Positions 34,036 through 43,326 of a stretch of 64,000 bases of DNA are shown here, in pieces. The stretch comes from Nocardia wallacei (GTDB taxonomy: Bacteria; Actinomycetota; Actinomycetes; Mycobacteriales; Mycobacteriaceae). The position numbers and the translations under genes were made by a program. The DNA lies in contig NZ_AP023396.1 of the NCBI RefSeq assembly GCF_014466955.1, positions 744,001-808,000 on the forward strand. Reading direction: 5' to 3'. Numbering within the stretch: the first letter of the stretch is position 1; the number at the start of each line of letters is the position of its first letter. Under the pieces are notes generated by a model. The model did no database searches. It was not told where the DNA came from and saw only the letters and a list, made by a program, of their open reading frames with translations.

Positions 34036-37000
34036 TTGGCAGTCTCGAATCAGACCATTCCCGGCGCACCGAAGCGTGTCTCTTTCGCGAAAGTCCGTGA
34101 GCCACTGGAGGTCCCGGATCTCCTGGACGTGCAGAAGGAGTCGTTCGGCTGGCTCATCGGCGCGCCCGCCTGGCGGGCCCGTGCGGCCGCGCGCGGCGCC
34201 TCGCCGGTCAGCGGATTGGCGGAGGTACTCGAGGAGATCAGCCCCATCGAGGACTTCGCCGAAACGATGTCGCTGTCGCTGTCCGATCCCCGCTTCGAGG
34301 AGGTCAAGGCCCCGGTCGAGGAGTGCAAGGACAAGGATATGACCTACGCGGCGCCGTTGTTCGTCACCGCGGAGTTCATCAACAACAACACCGGTGAGAT
34401 CAAATCTCAGACGGTCTTCATGGGCGATTTTCCGATGATGACCGAAATGGGCACTTTCGTCATCAACGGCACCGAGCGCGTGATCGTCTCGCAGCTGGTG
34501 CGCTCGCCGGGCGTCTACTTCGATCGCACCACCGACAAGGCGACCGACAAGGACCTGCACGCCGTGCGGGTCATCCCGTCGCGCGGCGCGTGGCTGGAAT
34601 TCGACATCGACAAGCGCGAAACCGTCGGCGTGCGCATCGATCGCAAGCGCCGGCAGCCCGTGTCGGTACTGCTCAAGGCGCTCGGCTGGACCAGCGAGCG
34701 GATCGCCGAGCGCTTCGGCTTCTCCGGGATCATGATGACGTCCCTGGAGAAGGACAACACGGCGGGCACGGACGAGGCGCTGCTGGACGTGTACCGCAAG
34801 CTGCGGCCGGGCGAGCCGCCGACGAAGGAATCGGCGCAGGCCCTGCTGGAGAACCTGTTCTTCAAGGAGAAGCGCTACGACCTGGCTCGCGTCGGCCGAT
34901 ACAAGATCAACAAGAAGCTCGGTATCCACCCCGGCGAGGCCGAGGGCCCGCGGGTGCTCACCGAGGAAGACATCGTCACCATGATCGAATATCTGCTGCG
35001 CCTGCACGCGGGTGACAAGACGATGACCGCCCCCGGGGGTATCGAGGTTCCGGTCGAGGTGGACGACATCGACCACTTCGGCAACCGCCGTCTGCGCACC
35101 GTGGGCGAGCTGATCCAGAATCAGTTCCGCGTGGGCCTGTCGCGCATGGAGCGGGTGGTGCGCGAGCGCATGACCACGCAGGACGTCGAGGCGATCACGC
35201 CGCAGACGTTGATGAACATCCGGCCCGTGGTGGCGGGGATGAAGGAGTTCTTCGGCACTTCGCAGATGTCGAATTTCCTCGACCACCGCAATCCGCTGGC
35301 GAGCCTGACACAGAAGCGCCGGGTGTCGGCGCTCGGTCCGGGCGGCCTGAGCCGCGAACGCGCCGGTCTGGACGTGCGCGACGTGCACTACAGCCACTAC
35401 GGCCGCATGTGCCCGATCGAGACGCCGGAAGGCCCGAATATCGGCCTGATCGGCTATCTGTCGGTGTACGCACGGGTGAATCCGTTCGGTTTCATCGAGA
35501 CGCCGTACCGAAAAGTGGTGGACGGCAAGGTGACCGACGAGGTGGTCTACCTGACCGCCGACCAGGAAGACCTGCATGTGGTGGCGCAGGCGAACGAGCC
35601 GCTCGATGCCGAGGGTCGATTCGTGGAGCGGCGTATTCCGGTGCGCCGCAAGAACTCCGAGGTCGAGCTTGTCGGTGTCGACGAGGTCGACTACATGGAT
35701 GTGTCACCGCGCCAGATGGTCTCGGTGGCGACCGCGATGATTCCGTTCCTCGAGCACGACGATGCCAACCGTGCCCTGATGGGCGCGAACATGCAGAAGC
35801 AGGCCGTGCCGCTGATCCGTACCGAGTCGCCTCTGGTGGGCACCGGTATGGAGTTGCGCGCGGCGGTGGATGCCGGTGACATGGTCGTGAATGAGAAAGC
35901 CGGTGTGGTCGAGGAGGTTTCGGCCGATTACATCACCGTCATGCACGACGACGGCACGCGCCGTAGCTACCGCATGCGGAAGTTCTCGCGGTCGAATCAG
36001 GGCACGTGCGCCAACCAGCGTCCGATCGTGGACGAGGGCCAGCGGGTCGAGCAGGGCCAGGTGCTGGCCGACGGTCCGTCCACCGAGAACGGTGAGATGG
36101 CCTTGGGTAAGAACCTTCTGGTGGCTGTGATGCCGTGGGAGGGGCACAACTACGAGGACGCGATCATCCTGTCGCAGCGCGTGGTGGAGGACGATGTGCT
36201 GACCTCGATTCATATCGAGGAGCACGAGATCGACGCCCGTGACACCAAGCTGGGTGCCGAGGAGATCACCCGCGACATCCCGAACGTCTCCGACGAGGTC
36301 CTCGCCGACCTCGACGAGCGGGGCATCGTGCGCATCGGTGCGGAGGTGCGTGATGGTGACATCCTCGTCGGCAAGGTCACGCCGAAGGGCGAGACCGAGC
36401 TGACGCCCGAGGAGCGCCTGCTGCGGGCGATCTTCGGTGAGAAGGCGCGCGAGGTCCGTGATACGTCGCTGAAGGTGCCGCACGGCGAGTCCGGCAAGGT
36501 GATCGGTATCCGGGTGTTCTCCCGCGAGGACGACGACGACCTGCCTCCGGGTGTGAATGAGCTGGTGCGTGTGTATGTGGCGCAGAAGCGCAAGATCCAG
36601 GACGGTGACAAGCTCGCGGGTCGTCACGGCAACAAGGGCGTCATCGGGAAAATCCTGCCGAAGGAGGACATGCCGTTCCTTCCGGACGGCACCCCGGTCG
36701 ACATCATCCTGAACACCCACGGTGTGCCGCGTCGTATGAACATCGGCCAGATCCTGGAAACCCACCTCGGCTGGATCGGCAAGGCGGGCTGGAACATTCA
36801 GCTCACCGACGGCACACGGCCCGATTGGGCGCAACGCCTGCCGGAGGAATTGCTGTCCGCCGACCCGGACACCAATATCGCCACCCCGGTATTCGACGGC
36901 GCCCGCGAGGAAGAACTGGCCGGGCTGCTCGGTTCCACGCTGCCCAACCGCGACGGTGAGGTCATGGTCGGGGCGGATGGTAAGGCGACGTTGTTCGACG

Positions 37001-37497
37001 GTCGTTCGGGTGAGCCGTTCCCGTATCCGGTGGCGGTGGGCTACATGTACATCTTGAAGCTGCATCACTTGGTGGACGACAAGATTCACGCGCGGTCGAC
37101 GGGTCCGTACTCGATGATCACCCAGCAGCCGTTGGGTGGTAAGGCGCAGTTCGGTGGTCAGCGCTTCGGTGAGATGGAGTGCTGGGCCATGCAGGCCTAC
37201 GGCGCCGCCTACACCCTGCAGGAACTGCTGACGATCAAATCCGACGACATCGTCGGCCGCGTCAAGGTCTACGAGGCGATCGTCAAGGGCGAGAACATCC
37301 CCGAGCCCGGCGTCCCCGAATCCTTCAAGGTCCTCCTCAAGGAACTGCAATCCCTCTGCCTCAACGTAGAGGTCCTCTCCGCCGGCACCACCATCGAACT
37401 CCAGCAAAGCGACGACGAGGTAGACCGCACCGCCGCCAACCTCGGAATAACCCTCTCCCGCAACGAATCCCCCACAGTGGACGACTTGACGGGGTAA
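34036..37497 (+). CDS. rpoB2: Second RNA polymerase beta subunit with altered rifampicin pocket
   Basis: 1153 residues, TTG start with GAAGGA upstream, as in related rpoB genes. Full-length and highly conserved ([23 protein letters not shown] core, [35 protein letters not shown]). In the rifampicin region (residues 406-433) it has Asn413 and Gln426 for E. coli Gln513 and His526, plus Met411, Leu415, His417, Arg418, Ala422 and Tyr452; Asp416, Arg429 and Ser431 are unchanged. It is not followed by rpoC but by a terminator, so it is the duplicate copy, known in Nocardia to give rifampicin resistance. Codon use changes sharply near 37180. Confidence 0.93.
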   Translation: MAVSNQTIPGAPKRVSFAKVREPLEVPDLLDVQKESFGWLIGAPAWRARAAARGASPVSGLAEVLEEISPIEDFAETMSLSLSDPRFEEVKAPVEECKDKDMTYAAPLFVTAEFINNNTGEIKSQTVFMGDFPMMTEMGTFVINGTERVIVSQLVRSPGVYFDRTTDKATDKDLHAVRVIPSRGAWLEFDIDKRETVGVRIDRKRRQPVSVLLKALGWTSERIAERFGFSGIMMTSLEKDNTAGTDEALLDVYRKLRPGEPPTKESAQALLENLFFKEKRYDLARVGRYKINKKLGIHPGEAEGPRVLTEEDIVTMIEYLLRLHAGDKTMTAPGGIEVPVEVDDIDHFGNRRLRTVGELIQNQFRVGLSRMERVVRERMTTQDVEAITPQTLMNIRPVVAGMKEFFGTSQMSNFLDHRNPLASLTQKRRVSALGPGGLSRERAGLDVRDVHYSHYGRMCPIETPEGPNIGLIGYLSVYARVNPFGFIETPYRKVVDGKVTDEVVYLTADQEDLHVVAQANEPLDAEGRFVERRIPVRRKNSEVELVGVDEVDYMDVSPRQMVSVATAMIPFLEHDDANRALMGANMQKQAVPLIRTESPLVGTGMELRAAVDAGDMVVNEKAGVVEEVSADYITVMHDDGTRRSYRMRKFSRSNQGTCANQRPIVDEGQRVEQGQVLADGPSTENGEMALGKNLLVAVMPWEGHNYEDAIILSQRVVEDDVLTSIHIEEHEIDARDTKLGAEEITRDIPNVSDEVLADLDERGIVRIGAEVRDGDILVGKVTPKGETELTPEERLLRAIFGEKAREVRDTSLKVPHGESGKVIGIRVFSREDDDDLPPGVNELVRVYVAQKRKIQDGDKLAGRHGNKGVIGKILPKEDMPFLPDGTPVDIILNTHGVPRRMNIGQILETHLGWIGKAGWNIQLTDGTRPDWAQRLPEELLSADPDTNIATPVFDGAREEELAGLLGSTLPNRDGEVMVGADGKATLFDGRSGEPFPYPVAVGYMYILKLHHLVDDKIHARSTGPYSMITQQPLGGKAQFGGQRFGEMECWAMQAYGAAYTLQELLTIKSDDIVGRVKVYEAIVKGENIPEPGVPESFKVLLKELQSLCLNVEVLSAGTTIELQQSDDEVDRTAANLGITLSRNESPTVDDLTG

Positions 37498-37508
37498 CCG
37501 TCAACAAG

Positions 37509-37553
37509 CAGCAGCGGCTCCACCGACGGTTCCCCCATATGGAGCCGCTGCTG
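37509..37553 (+). terminator. Strong terminator after rpoB2
   Basis: CAGCAGCGGCTCCA (37509-37522) pairs perfectly with TGGAGCCGCTGCTG (37540-37553), 14 bp with a 17-base loop, 12 bp after the stop. It confirms that rpoB2 is not co-transcribed with an rpoC. Confidence 0.85.
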
Positions 37554-37579
37554 TAAACACCTGCGGCTCTAGCAGTCTG

Positions 37580-37786
37580 CTAGAACCGCCCGTCGTGCAC
37601 CTCCTGAGCGAACGCATCCCATTCGCCGGGGGTGAAGGTCAACACGGGGCCAGTGGGATTCTTCGAATCTCGAACGCCGACATTGCCCTCGGGCAGCCAA
37701 GCGACCTCGAGGCACTGGGAGCCGCTGGCGCTGAAGCTGCTTTTGAACCAGCCCGCGTGGGACAGGTTCGCCTGCACGCTATGCAC
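37580..37786 (-). CDS. DUF397 protein (second of pair)
   Basis: About 68 residues from a GTG at 37786 that overlaps the preceding gene's stop by eight bases. DUF397 hallmarks: GWFKSSFSASGSQCLEVAWL and GVRDSKNPTGPVLTFTPGEWDAF. These small proteins accompany XRE/DUF5753 regulators in actinomycetes and modulate them (for example around WhiJ in Streptomyces). Tandem duplicate of its neighbour with about half identity. Exact biochemical role unknown. Confidence 0.83.
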   Translation of the reverse strand: MHSVQANLSHAGWFKSSFSASGSQCLEVAWLPEGNVGVRDSKNPTGPVLTFTPGEWDAFAQEVHDGRF

Positions 37787-37985
37787 CCTCGTGCTGGGCG
37801 TCGCGAATCGCAGCGGTGAATGCATCCCACTCGCTAGGCGTGAAGGCCAGTGCGGGGCCGGAGGGGTTTTTCGAATCTCGAACTCCTACATCACCGTTCG
37901 GTAGCCAAGCGACCTCGACACACTCTGTCTGGCCGCCGCTATGGCTGCTCTTGAACCAGTTGACTGCGAGTGGGTTCCTGGTCAT
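37779..37985 (-). CDS. DUF397 protein (first of pair)
   Basis: 68 residues. NWFKSSHSGGQTECVEVAWL and GVRDSKNPSGPALAFTPSEW mark the DUF397 fold. Its ATG overlaps the stop of the XRE regulator (ATGA), so both are co-translated. Likely an antagonist or co-regulator of that XRE protein, by analogy with other XRE-DUF397 pairs. Confidence 0.85.
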   Translation of the reverse strand: MTRNPLAVNWFKSSHSGGQTECVEVAWLPNGDVGVRDSKNPSGPALAFTPSEWDAFTAAIRDAQHEGA

Positions 37986-38866
37986 GCCGCGTAACTCCTA
38001 GCTGTCCGTCGGAGCAGATCCCGCGTCCCTGGCTCATCCAAGGCCGTGCTTCGTATGGCTGTGGCAATGCCATGGTAGCGCCGGACGTCGTCGTCGTGTT
38101 CCAAGTACAAGTCGGCCTTACCGCCGCCCTCGCAATAGACGACCGGTGGCTCCACCGGGCGACCGTTCGCGTCTCTGCCGAAATCGATAATGGTGAACGG
38201 CCCGTGTACAAGCCCCCAAGTGCAGCCGGCAGAGAATGGAGCCATCCGTACGGAAACGTTCGGTCGCTTGCTGAGTTCGGCGACCTGCCGCAGCTGCCCG
38301 GCCATGATTCGTGGGCTGCCGATCAGGCGATGGATCGCTGATTCGTGCAACAGCACCTCCAACCGAACGGGATCGGCCTTTCGCGTCACGATTCTCTGAC
38401 GCTTCATACGCAGCTCTACCCGCCTCTCGACGTCCTCGCCGCTGCTGTAATAGCTGCCTATCAACGCCTTCGCGTAGTCGGGCGTTTGCATCAGCCCCGG
38501 CACGATCTCGTGGTACGTAATGATGTGCTGTGCAGACGCTTCCAGGCCGACGTACATGTTGAAAGTGGGATCACTGTACAGACCGCTGAATGCGGTGTAC
38601 CAGCTCTTGACCTGGGCTTGCTTCGCCAGCTCGAGTGTGCGCGCGGTGTCGCCAGGGCCGACTTCGTACAGTTCGCACAGCGATCGTATGTCGATGATCT
38701 TGAACTTTTTCACCCCGCCCGTCTCCAGGCGTTGTAGCGCGGTTTTACTCAGTGCGACCAGTTGCGAGGCTCGGGACAAAGACAGGCCGCGGCCCTCTCG
38801 TGCTTCACGGAGAAACCGCCCGAGTTGTCGTAAGGCGAGTGTCGATGCTTCATCGTCGCTGATCAT
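37982..38866 (-). CDS. XRE-family regulator with DUF5753 domain
   Basis: 294 residues from ATG 38866. The N-terminal helix-turn-helix (LGRFLREAREGRGLSLSRAS, then LVALSKTALQRLE) is followed by a DUF5753 domain (about 100-285: EASAQHIITYHEIVPGLMQT, VHGPFTIIDFG). This Scr1/WhiJ-like architecture is abundant in morphologically complex actinomycetes. It heads an operon with two DUF397 genes and is divergent from a chain of small unknown genes it may control. The 266-bp gap to 39133 shows no strong palindrome. Confidence 0.88.
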   Translation of the reverse strand: MISDDEASTLALRQLGRFLREAREGRGLSLSRASQLVALSKTALQRLETGGVKKFKIIDIRSLCELYEVGPGDTARTLELAKQAQVKSWYTAFSGLYSDPTFNMYVGLEASAQHIITYHEIVPGLMQTPDYAKALIGSYYSSGEDVERRVELRMKRQRIVTRKADPVRLEVLLHESAIHRLIGSPRIMAGQLRQVAELSKRPNVSVRMAPFSAGCTWGLVHGPFTIIDFGRDANGRPVEPPVVYCEGGGKADLYLEHDDDVRRYHGIATAIRSTALDEPGTRDLLRRTARSYAA

Positions 38867-39132
38867 CTGATGGTTGCTTCCTGTGTCAAAAGCGGACCGA
38901 TGGAGAGCCGAACGCGGACCGGACTGCATACCGAACGCGGACCACGTCCTGGCGTTTTGCGTCAATTTGATGCGGATCGTCCGAGTTTGCCGATCTCTCG
39001 TCCAGCGCGTGATGTGCTGTGCCCGGCGTCCTTGGTAGCGCGCCAGCTGTGTGCCGACAGCTGGACCGTTGCCTCAGCTTCTCACCCGGACGCCCAAAAT
39101 CCAACACACTCATCAGGTTTCGGGGAGTAACC

Positions 39133-39471
39133 ATGGCACGAGAAGATCGTGGCGGCGGGCGCGTCGATCCAGCGGGTATCTGCGGGCTGGCGGAGGTGGA
39201 GTCGGCGCATCGGCTGATGCGGCGGCACCGTGGGTGCCGCGTCGAGCATTGCGAGTGGAAGCGGGTCGCCTACCTCACGCTGGTGCTGCACGGCCGGATC
39301 GCGCCGCAGGAGCTGGGGCCGCGCGAACGCGCCTACCAGCGGGGCATTCCGTTTCCGGAGATCGAATTCACGACGGACCCGCCTACGCTGCAACAGGTTC
39401 TGGATGGGCTGACGCGATTGGCTATGCCCACGCTCTACCCGACCGACGAGCGTGAGGGGGATCCGCGATGA
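39133..39471 (+). CDS. Unknown small protein with AHR-M-HC-KR motif
   Basis: 112 residues from ATG 39133. The middle contains AHRLMRRHRGCRVEHCEWKR and then LVLHGRIAPQ, a pattern shared with the next gene product, so the two are paralogous over about 35 residues. Rich in Arg, His and Cys; a nucleic-acid or metal-binding role is possible. First of a chain of ATGA-overlapping genes opposite the XRE/DUF397 operon. Family not recognised. Confidence 0.6.
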   Translation: MAREDRGGGRVDPAGICGLAEVESAHRLMRRHRGCRVEHCEWKRVAYLTLVLHGRIAPQELGPRERAYQRGIPFPEIEFTTDPPTLQQVLDGLTRLAMPTLYPTDEREGDPR

Positions 39472-39815
39472 GCCCGTGGGAGTCGATACACAGCATCCTC
39501 GCGGTGGTCGGGGCGGGATTGTTCGCGGTGGTCGCCGTGGGGTGCGTCTGGCCGGTTGTCCGCCCTCGCCACGACGCACCGGCACACCGCCCCGGGCGAG
39601 CACACGGCCCACTGCGCACCTACGAGTGGCCTATGGACTGGACCTGCGACCTTCCGAATCGCCCCCTCTCCCTGCGAGATGCGCACCGCGCGATGCAACT
39701 GCACCGCGAACACGACTGCGCCCGCAAACGAGCCGCCTTCGCCATGCTCGTCGCGCACGGCCACATCGTCCCGGATTCCACACGGCTGCACAGCCTTCGG
39801 GGGAGCCAGCGATGA
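39468..39815 (+). CDS. Unknown membrane-anchored protein with the same motif
   Basis: 115 residues; ATG overlaps the previous stop (ATGA). An N-terminal helix (about 8-30, ILAVVGAGLFAVVAVGCVW) anchors a cytoplasmic tail with AHRAMQLHREHDCARKR and LVAHGHIVPD, matching the motif of its neighbour. This gives a soluble and a membrane form of one domain side by side. No known family. Confidence 0.6.
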   Translation: MSPWESIHSILAVVGAGLFAVVAVGCVWPVVRPRHDAPAHRPGRAHGPLRTYEWPMDWTCDLPNRPLSLRDAHRAMQLHREHDCARKRAAFAMLVAHGHIVPDSTRLHSLRGSQR

Positions 39816-39856
39816 ACGTCGATCGACCGCGCCCTGCCCCGCGAGGCACGCGATGA
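39812..39856 (+). CDS. 14-codon linking ORF
   Basis: ATG overlaps the previous stop and its own TGA overlaps the next ATG, giving two more ATGA junctions. It encodes MNVDRPRPAPRGTR. Too short to judge as a protein; it would keep ribosomes coupled across the 37-bp gap between the flanking genes. Confidence 0.25.
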   Translation: MNVDRPRPAPRGTR

Positions 39857-40059
39857 ATGGTTACCGTCTGTGCCCGGTCTCGCGTGACCCGGCTCGGGAG
39901 CGGGTGCGGAGGCTGTCGGCGCGGGCCGAAAACGCTGGGTATTACCTGGTTCGGCAGTCCGCGCCGCCGTACGAGTGGAAACTCCTGGACGCGTCGGACG
40001 GCGAGCCGATACTCGTGGCTGCCACCCTCGATGCCGTCGAGCGCTGGTTGAACAGTTGA
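39853..40059 (+). CDS. Unknown small protein
   Basis: 68 residues. RRLSARAENAGYYLVRQ followed by WKLLDASDGEPIL and TLDAVERWLNS resembles short actinobacterial and phage-borne proteins with a compact beta-sheet and closing helix. No function known. Last short member of the ATGA chain; the next gene begins 57 bp later. Confidence 0.6.
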   Translation: MNGYRLCPVSRDPARERVRRLSARAENAGYYLVRQSAPPYEWKLLDASDGEPILVAATLDAVERWLNS

Positions 40060-40116
40060 GCGGGCGTGCGGAAATCGGTTGTGCGGGAAGGCGGACTCTG
40101 GCCTCATGGAAGCACG

Positions 40117-41166
40117 ATGAGCAGAGTCAAGACGCAGCGTCCAGGAGTCGCCCGCACGGTGGGCGACGGGATGAAGCTGCACCGGAGGTCGATGCGGTTG
40201 GACGGTCACGTCCACACCGTCATCTCGTTGCGTCCTGGCACGTCGATCAGGTTCAGCACAAATCGTTTCCACGACACCTGGCACCTGCTCTCCGACGAGC
40301 GCGGTTCGAAGCTGCTGGCGCATCTCCTGTGGGGCATGAGCTTTCAGTCCCGCCCGGGGACGCTGGTGGTCGTCGACCGTCCGTTCCTCACCCCGACCCC
40401 GTTCGACGCCGACCCGGCCGACCCGATCGTTCTGGTACCCGGGTGGTGCACTCGACTCGGCCCCCGTGCGGCACGAGACCTGGTGCGGCGCTTGCCGTTA
40501 CGCTCCGCACCGGAAGGAACCGTACGCTGGCGCACCCACGGCTTGGCCGCCGCAGGCGACGACGCGTACCTCCCGTACCGGACGCCGGAGCGTGGCCACA
40601 CCCGACGCCTGTCCGGCGCGATCGTGGTCACGCCCTCCACCCCGGCGGAATGCCGCCACTGGGCCGCGAGCGCCCTGGCTCTCGACACCACCCGATATCC
40701 CAGCGACCACACCTACCTCGGCCCCTGGGACCACGGCCACGAGGGCGAGATCCAGATCTTCCGAAACTTCCACCGCATGGTCGGCACGGCCCGCCGCGCC
40801 CGCCACGAGGTCTTGCACCGCCCGACCGCTCCCACCGACCCGAACGCGCTGCGAATCGCCGTGTGGGACAGGGCGGATGTGCTCAACGGCACCGCCTACC
40901 TCCACGTACGCGTATGGCGGGACAGCGAATGGCAACTGGGCCATTACGCCGCCCGTTGGCTCGCCGCCGCCGTGGTCCACTCCCTGGCGGATCTCGAACA
41001 AGTCGGTGCGATCGAGACCTACCGCCGCCTACAAGCCGCCGGAATCAAGGGTCTCACCACCCGAATGCTGTGGGCCCTCGACGCCGCCGTACACGGCCAC
41101 ACCCACCACAGCGTCACGCCGCAGCGCAAACGCGAGCTACTGGCGGAACTTCGCTCATCGCAGTAG
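40117..41166 (+). CDS. Unknown 349-residue protein of the accessory cluster
   Basis: Start at ATG 40117 (ATG 40171 is an alternative). A soluble protein without membrane segments or recognised catalytic motif; notable features are a His-rich stretch (RNFHRMVG, VHGHTHHS) and many Trp. Codon bias fits a real gene. Its last seven codons lie in repeat A, a second copy of which lies 3.1 kb downstream. Probably part of the same small-gene unit opposite the XRE regulator. Confidence 0.6.
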   Translation: MSRVKTQRPGVARTVGDGMKLHRRSMRLDGHVHTVISLRPGTSIRFSTNRFHDTWHLLSDERGSKLLAHLLWGMSFQSRPGTLVVVDRPFLTPTPFDADPADPIVLVPGWCTRLGPRAARDLVRRLPLRSAPEGTVRWRTHGLAAAGDDAYLPYRTPERGHTRRLSGAIVVTPSTPAECRHWAASALALDTTRYPSDHTYLGPWDHGHEGEIQIFRNFHRMVGTARRARHEVLHRPTAPTDPNALRIAVWDRADVLNGTAYLHVRVWRDSEWQLGHYAARWLAAAVVHSLADLEQVGAIETYRRLQAAGIKGLTTRMLWALDAAVHGHTHHSVTPQRKRELLAELRSSQ

Positions 41167-41335
41167 CCCGGCTCCTCGCAACCCGTGAGTCAACCGGACC
41201 CGGCTCGCTGGGCAGATGCGGATCTGCTCGGCGATGACCAGGAATACGTCAGTCGGAGCGCGTTTCGATGATCGACCGGAATGTGGCTGCCACGTGCTGG
41301 CGGAACCATCGGTGCGCGGCATCGGCGTCGGTGCG
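41141..41335. repeat. Direct repeat A, copy 1 (about 195 bp)
   Basis: Covers the 3' end of the 349-residue gene, the gap, and the 3' end of lysR. Recurs at 44232-44425 with about 12 differences, roughly 94% identity, in the same orientation. The two copies bracket a 3.1-kb segment holding lysR, the propeller gene and the hydratase gene. Confidence 0.9.
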
Positions 41336-42151
41336 GGGATGCCAGGCCATGCCGATCTCCAACGGCGGCAGGTCGAGGGGGATGGCGAAGGTGCGCATGC
41401 CGAGGCTGCCGATGGTGGAGTTCCAGTGCGCGGTGGTCAATGCGACGAGATCGGTGGAGCCGGCGAGTAACAGGGCGCTGGTGTGGTTGGGCACGACAAC
41501 TCGCACTCGGCGGCGCATGCCGCGCGCAGCCAGGGCGGTATCGATCGGGCCGTGCGTCTTGCCACGTCGTGAAGTACCGATATGGTCCGCGTCGGCGAAT
41601 CGGCGCACGTCGATCTCGGCGTCGAACAGTGGGTTGTCGCATCGTGCCACGCCCAGTAGCTCGGTTCGGGTCAGCGACGTGTGGCGGGTTTCCGGGTCGA
41701 GGTGTCCCAAGACCCCGAGTTCGAGGTCGATGTCGCCACGCCGGAGCCCGTCGGTGTCTTCCAGCGCCTCCGGCATGAACACCACGTCGACGCCGGGAGC
41801 CTCGTCGTTCAACCGCCGCAGGAGCGGTTCGGTCAGACTGGATACGAACAAGTCCGCGGCCTGAACGGTGAACGCTCGTCGCAGTGTGGACGGATCGAAT
41901 TGCGTTCCCGGACCGAGTATCTCGTCAGCTTCGGCGAGCAGTGCACTGAGCTTCTCGCGGATGTCGAGCGCGCGCTGAGTGGGTACCAAGCCTTGGCCCG
42001 CTCGCACCAGCAGCGGGTCGCCCGCTTGCCGGCGCAGCCGGGCGAGTGCCCGGCTGATTGCCGGAGGCGAGGTGCCCAGGCGCTCGGCCGCCCGCGTGAC
42101 GCTGCTCTCCCACAGCAGGGCATCGAGTACGCGAAGCAAGTTGAGGTCCAC
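41249..42151 (-). CDS. LysR-family regulator of the propeller/hydratase operon
   Basis: 300 residues from GTG 42151, giving the usual LysR start VDLNLLRVLDALL with AAGGA upstream. Winged helix (SVTRAAERLGTSPPAISRALARLR) and a C-terminal effector domain (AFTVQAADLF..). NodD/LinR-like branch. Divergent from the propeller gene across 114 bp of A/T-rich DNA with interrupted dyads (for example TTGC-N7-GCAA), where it should bind. Its 3' end lies in repeat A. Confidence 0.88.
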   Translation of the reverse strand: MDLNLLRVLDALLWESSVTRAAERLGTSPPAISRALARLRRQAGDPLLVRAGQGLVPTQRALDIREKLSALLAEADEILGPGTQFDPSTLRRAFTVQAADLFVSSLTEPLLRRLNDEAPGVDVVFMPEALEDTDGLRRGDIDLELGVLGHLDPETRHTSLTRTELLGVARCDNPLFDAEIDVRRFADADHIGTSRRGKTHGPIDTALAARGMRRRVRVVVPNHTSALLLAGSTDLVALTTAHWNSTIGSLGMRTFAIPLDLPPLEIGMAWHPRTDADAAHRWFRQHVAATFRSIIETRSD

Positions 42152-42265
42152 TACGAGCAATCCTTAACACCTGAGATAACTATTCATTCTCAATAATTGC
42201 ATTGTTCGCAAGGGACCGGCGATGAAGTCTGGAGCGTGCCGCAGAACTCACCGAGGAGTACGCCC

Positions 42266-43324
42266 ATGAACACGGAATCGCCGCGTGCCGGTCGCGATGG
42301 TGACGTCCTGGCCGTCGTCAGCCAAAGCGGCCCGACGGTCACCTTCTTCGATGTCGCGACCGACAGACCTCTCGGCGTGCTCGAGCTACTCGCCGAGCCG
42401 CACGAATTGTGTTTCGATGCCAGGCACCGAATGTTGTGGTGCACCAACACCTACTACTCGGGCTATTACCACGCCAACCAAGGGCGTCGCACCCACCTGA
42501 CCGTGATCGACCCCGACGCGCGGCGCATCGTCGACCTGGTCGATCTGGCACCCGAGCATGCCCCGCACGGATTGGCCCTCGACTGCGTCCGTAATCGGCT
42601 CTACGTCAGTGTCGAAGGCGATGACGACCGTCCCGGCGGCGTTGTCGTGATCGATACCGAGACCCGAGAAGTGTTGGGCCGCATGAGCACCGGCGCGCCA
42701 GGCCCGCACTGGTTCGCTATCGACCCCGCCGGCGAGAAGGGCTTCGCGACGAACAAGGAGGCCCCTTTCGTGTCGGTCCTCGACTTGCGGACCGGAGACC
42801 TCGTCAAGGTCGATGTGCCAGGCAGCGAAGGGCTCGCCGTCTCGGCCGACGGCAGCGAGGTCTACGTCGCCGCGCCCTACGGCTCGTTCACCGGGAATGC
42901 GGCGCAGAGCCGCCCGGCCAACGGAATTCGTGTCATCGATACCGCGACCTGCCGCGTGGTCGATGTGCTGGCGACCGAACATGTCGTGTTTCCGGTCTGC
43001 CACACCGCCGACGGCGTGTTGTTGGCCGCCGAACTGCGGATGACACCGGGAGGGCCCTCGGCATTGGGCAGCCATGTGCCGGGGCGGCTCAACGCCTTCG
43101 ACACCGCCACGCGGACACGCATCGCGACCGTCGAACTGACGGGTCGATTCCCGCTCACCATGACCGCATCCCCCGACGGTCGGCTCGCTTACGTCGCCGC
43201 GGTGACCTCGTCCACCGTCGACATCGTCGACCTGCACAGCTGGCGGGTCCTCAAATCGCTCGATATCCCGAGACGCGGCGAGCCCGGTGCGCACGGACTG
43301 GCCTACATTCCCCGCCCGAACTGA
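42266..43324 (+). CDS. YncE-like beta-propeller protein
   Basis: 352 residues, GAGGAG before ATG 42266. Repeating blades (VVSQSGPTVTFFDVATDRPLG, LTVIDPDARRIVDL, IRVIDTATCRVVDVLATE, LNAFDTATRTRIATVEL) indicate a seven-bladed YVTN/YncE propeller. No signal peptide, so cytoplasmic. Such proteins act as lactonases, dehydrogenases or ligand binders. It is 2 bp from the hydratase gene, so a lactone or ring-cleavage product of an aromatic-like pathway is a reasonable guess for its substrate. Confidence 0.8.
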   Translation: MNTESPRAGRDGDVLAVVSQSGPTVTFFDVATDRPLGVLELLAEPHELCFDARHRMLWCTNTYYSGYYHANQGRRTHLTVIDPDARRIVDLVDLAPEHAPHGLALDCVRNRLYVSVEGDDDRPGGVVVIDTETREVLGRMSTGAPGPHWFAIDPAGEKGFATNKEAPFVSVLDLRTGDLVKVDVPGSEGLAVSADGSEVYVAAPYGSFTGNAAQSRPANGIRVIDTATCRVVDVLATEHVVFPVCHTADGVLLAAELRMTPGGPSALGSHVPGRLNAFDTATRTRIATVELTGRFPLTMTASPDGRLAYVAAVTSSTVDIVDLHSWRVLKSLDIPRRGEPGAHGLAYIPRPN

Positions 43325-43326
43325 GC

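Noticed and set aside
34006..37407. Long minus-strand ORFs inside rpoB2
   Set aside because: Frame shadows of a highly conserved gene; no homology pattern, no ribosome sites.
34036..37497. Primary chromosomal rpoB
   Set aside because: No rpoC downstream, a strong terminator follows, and the rifampicin pocket is altered; fits the duplicate rpoB2.
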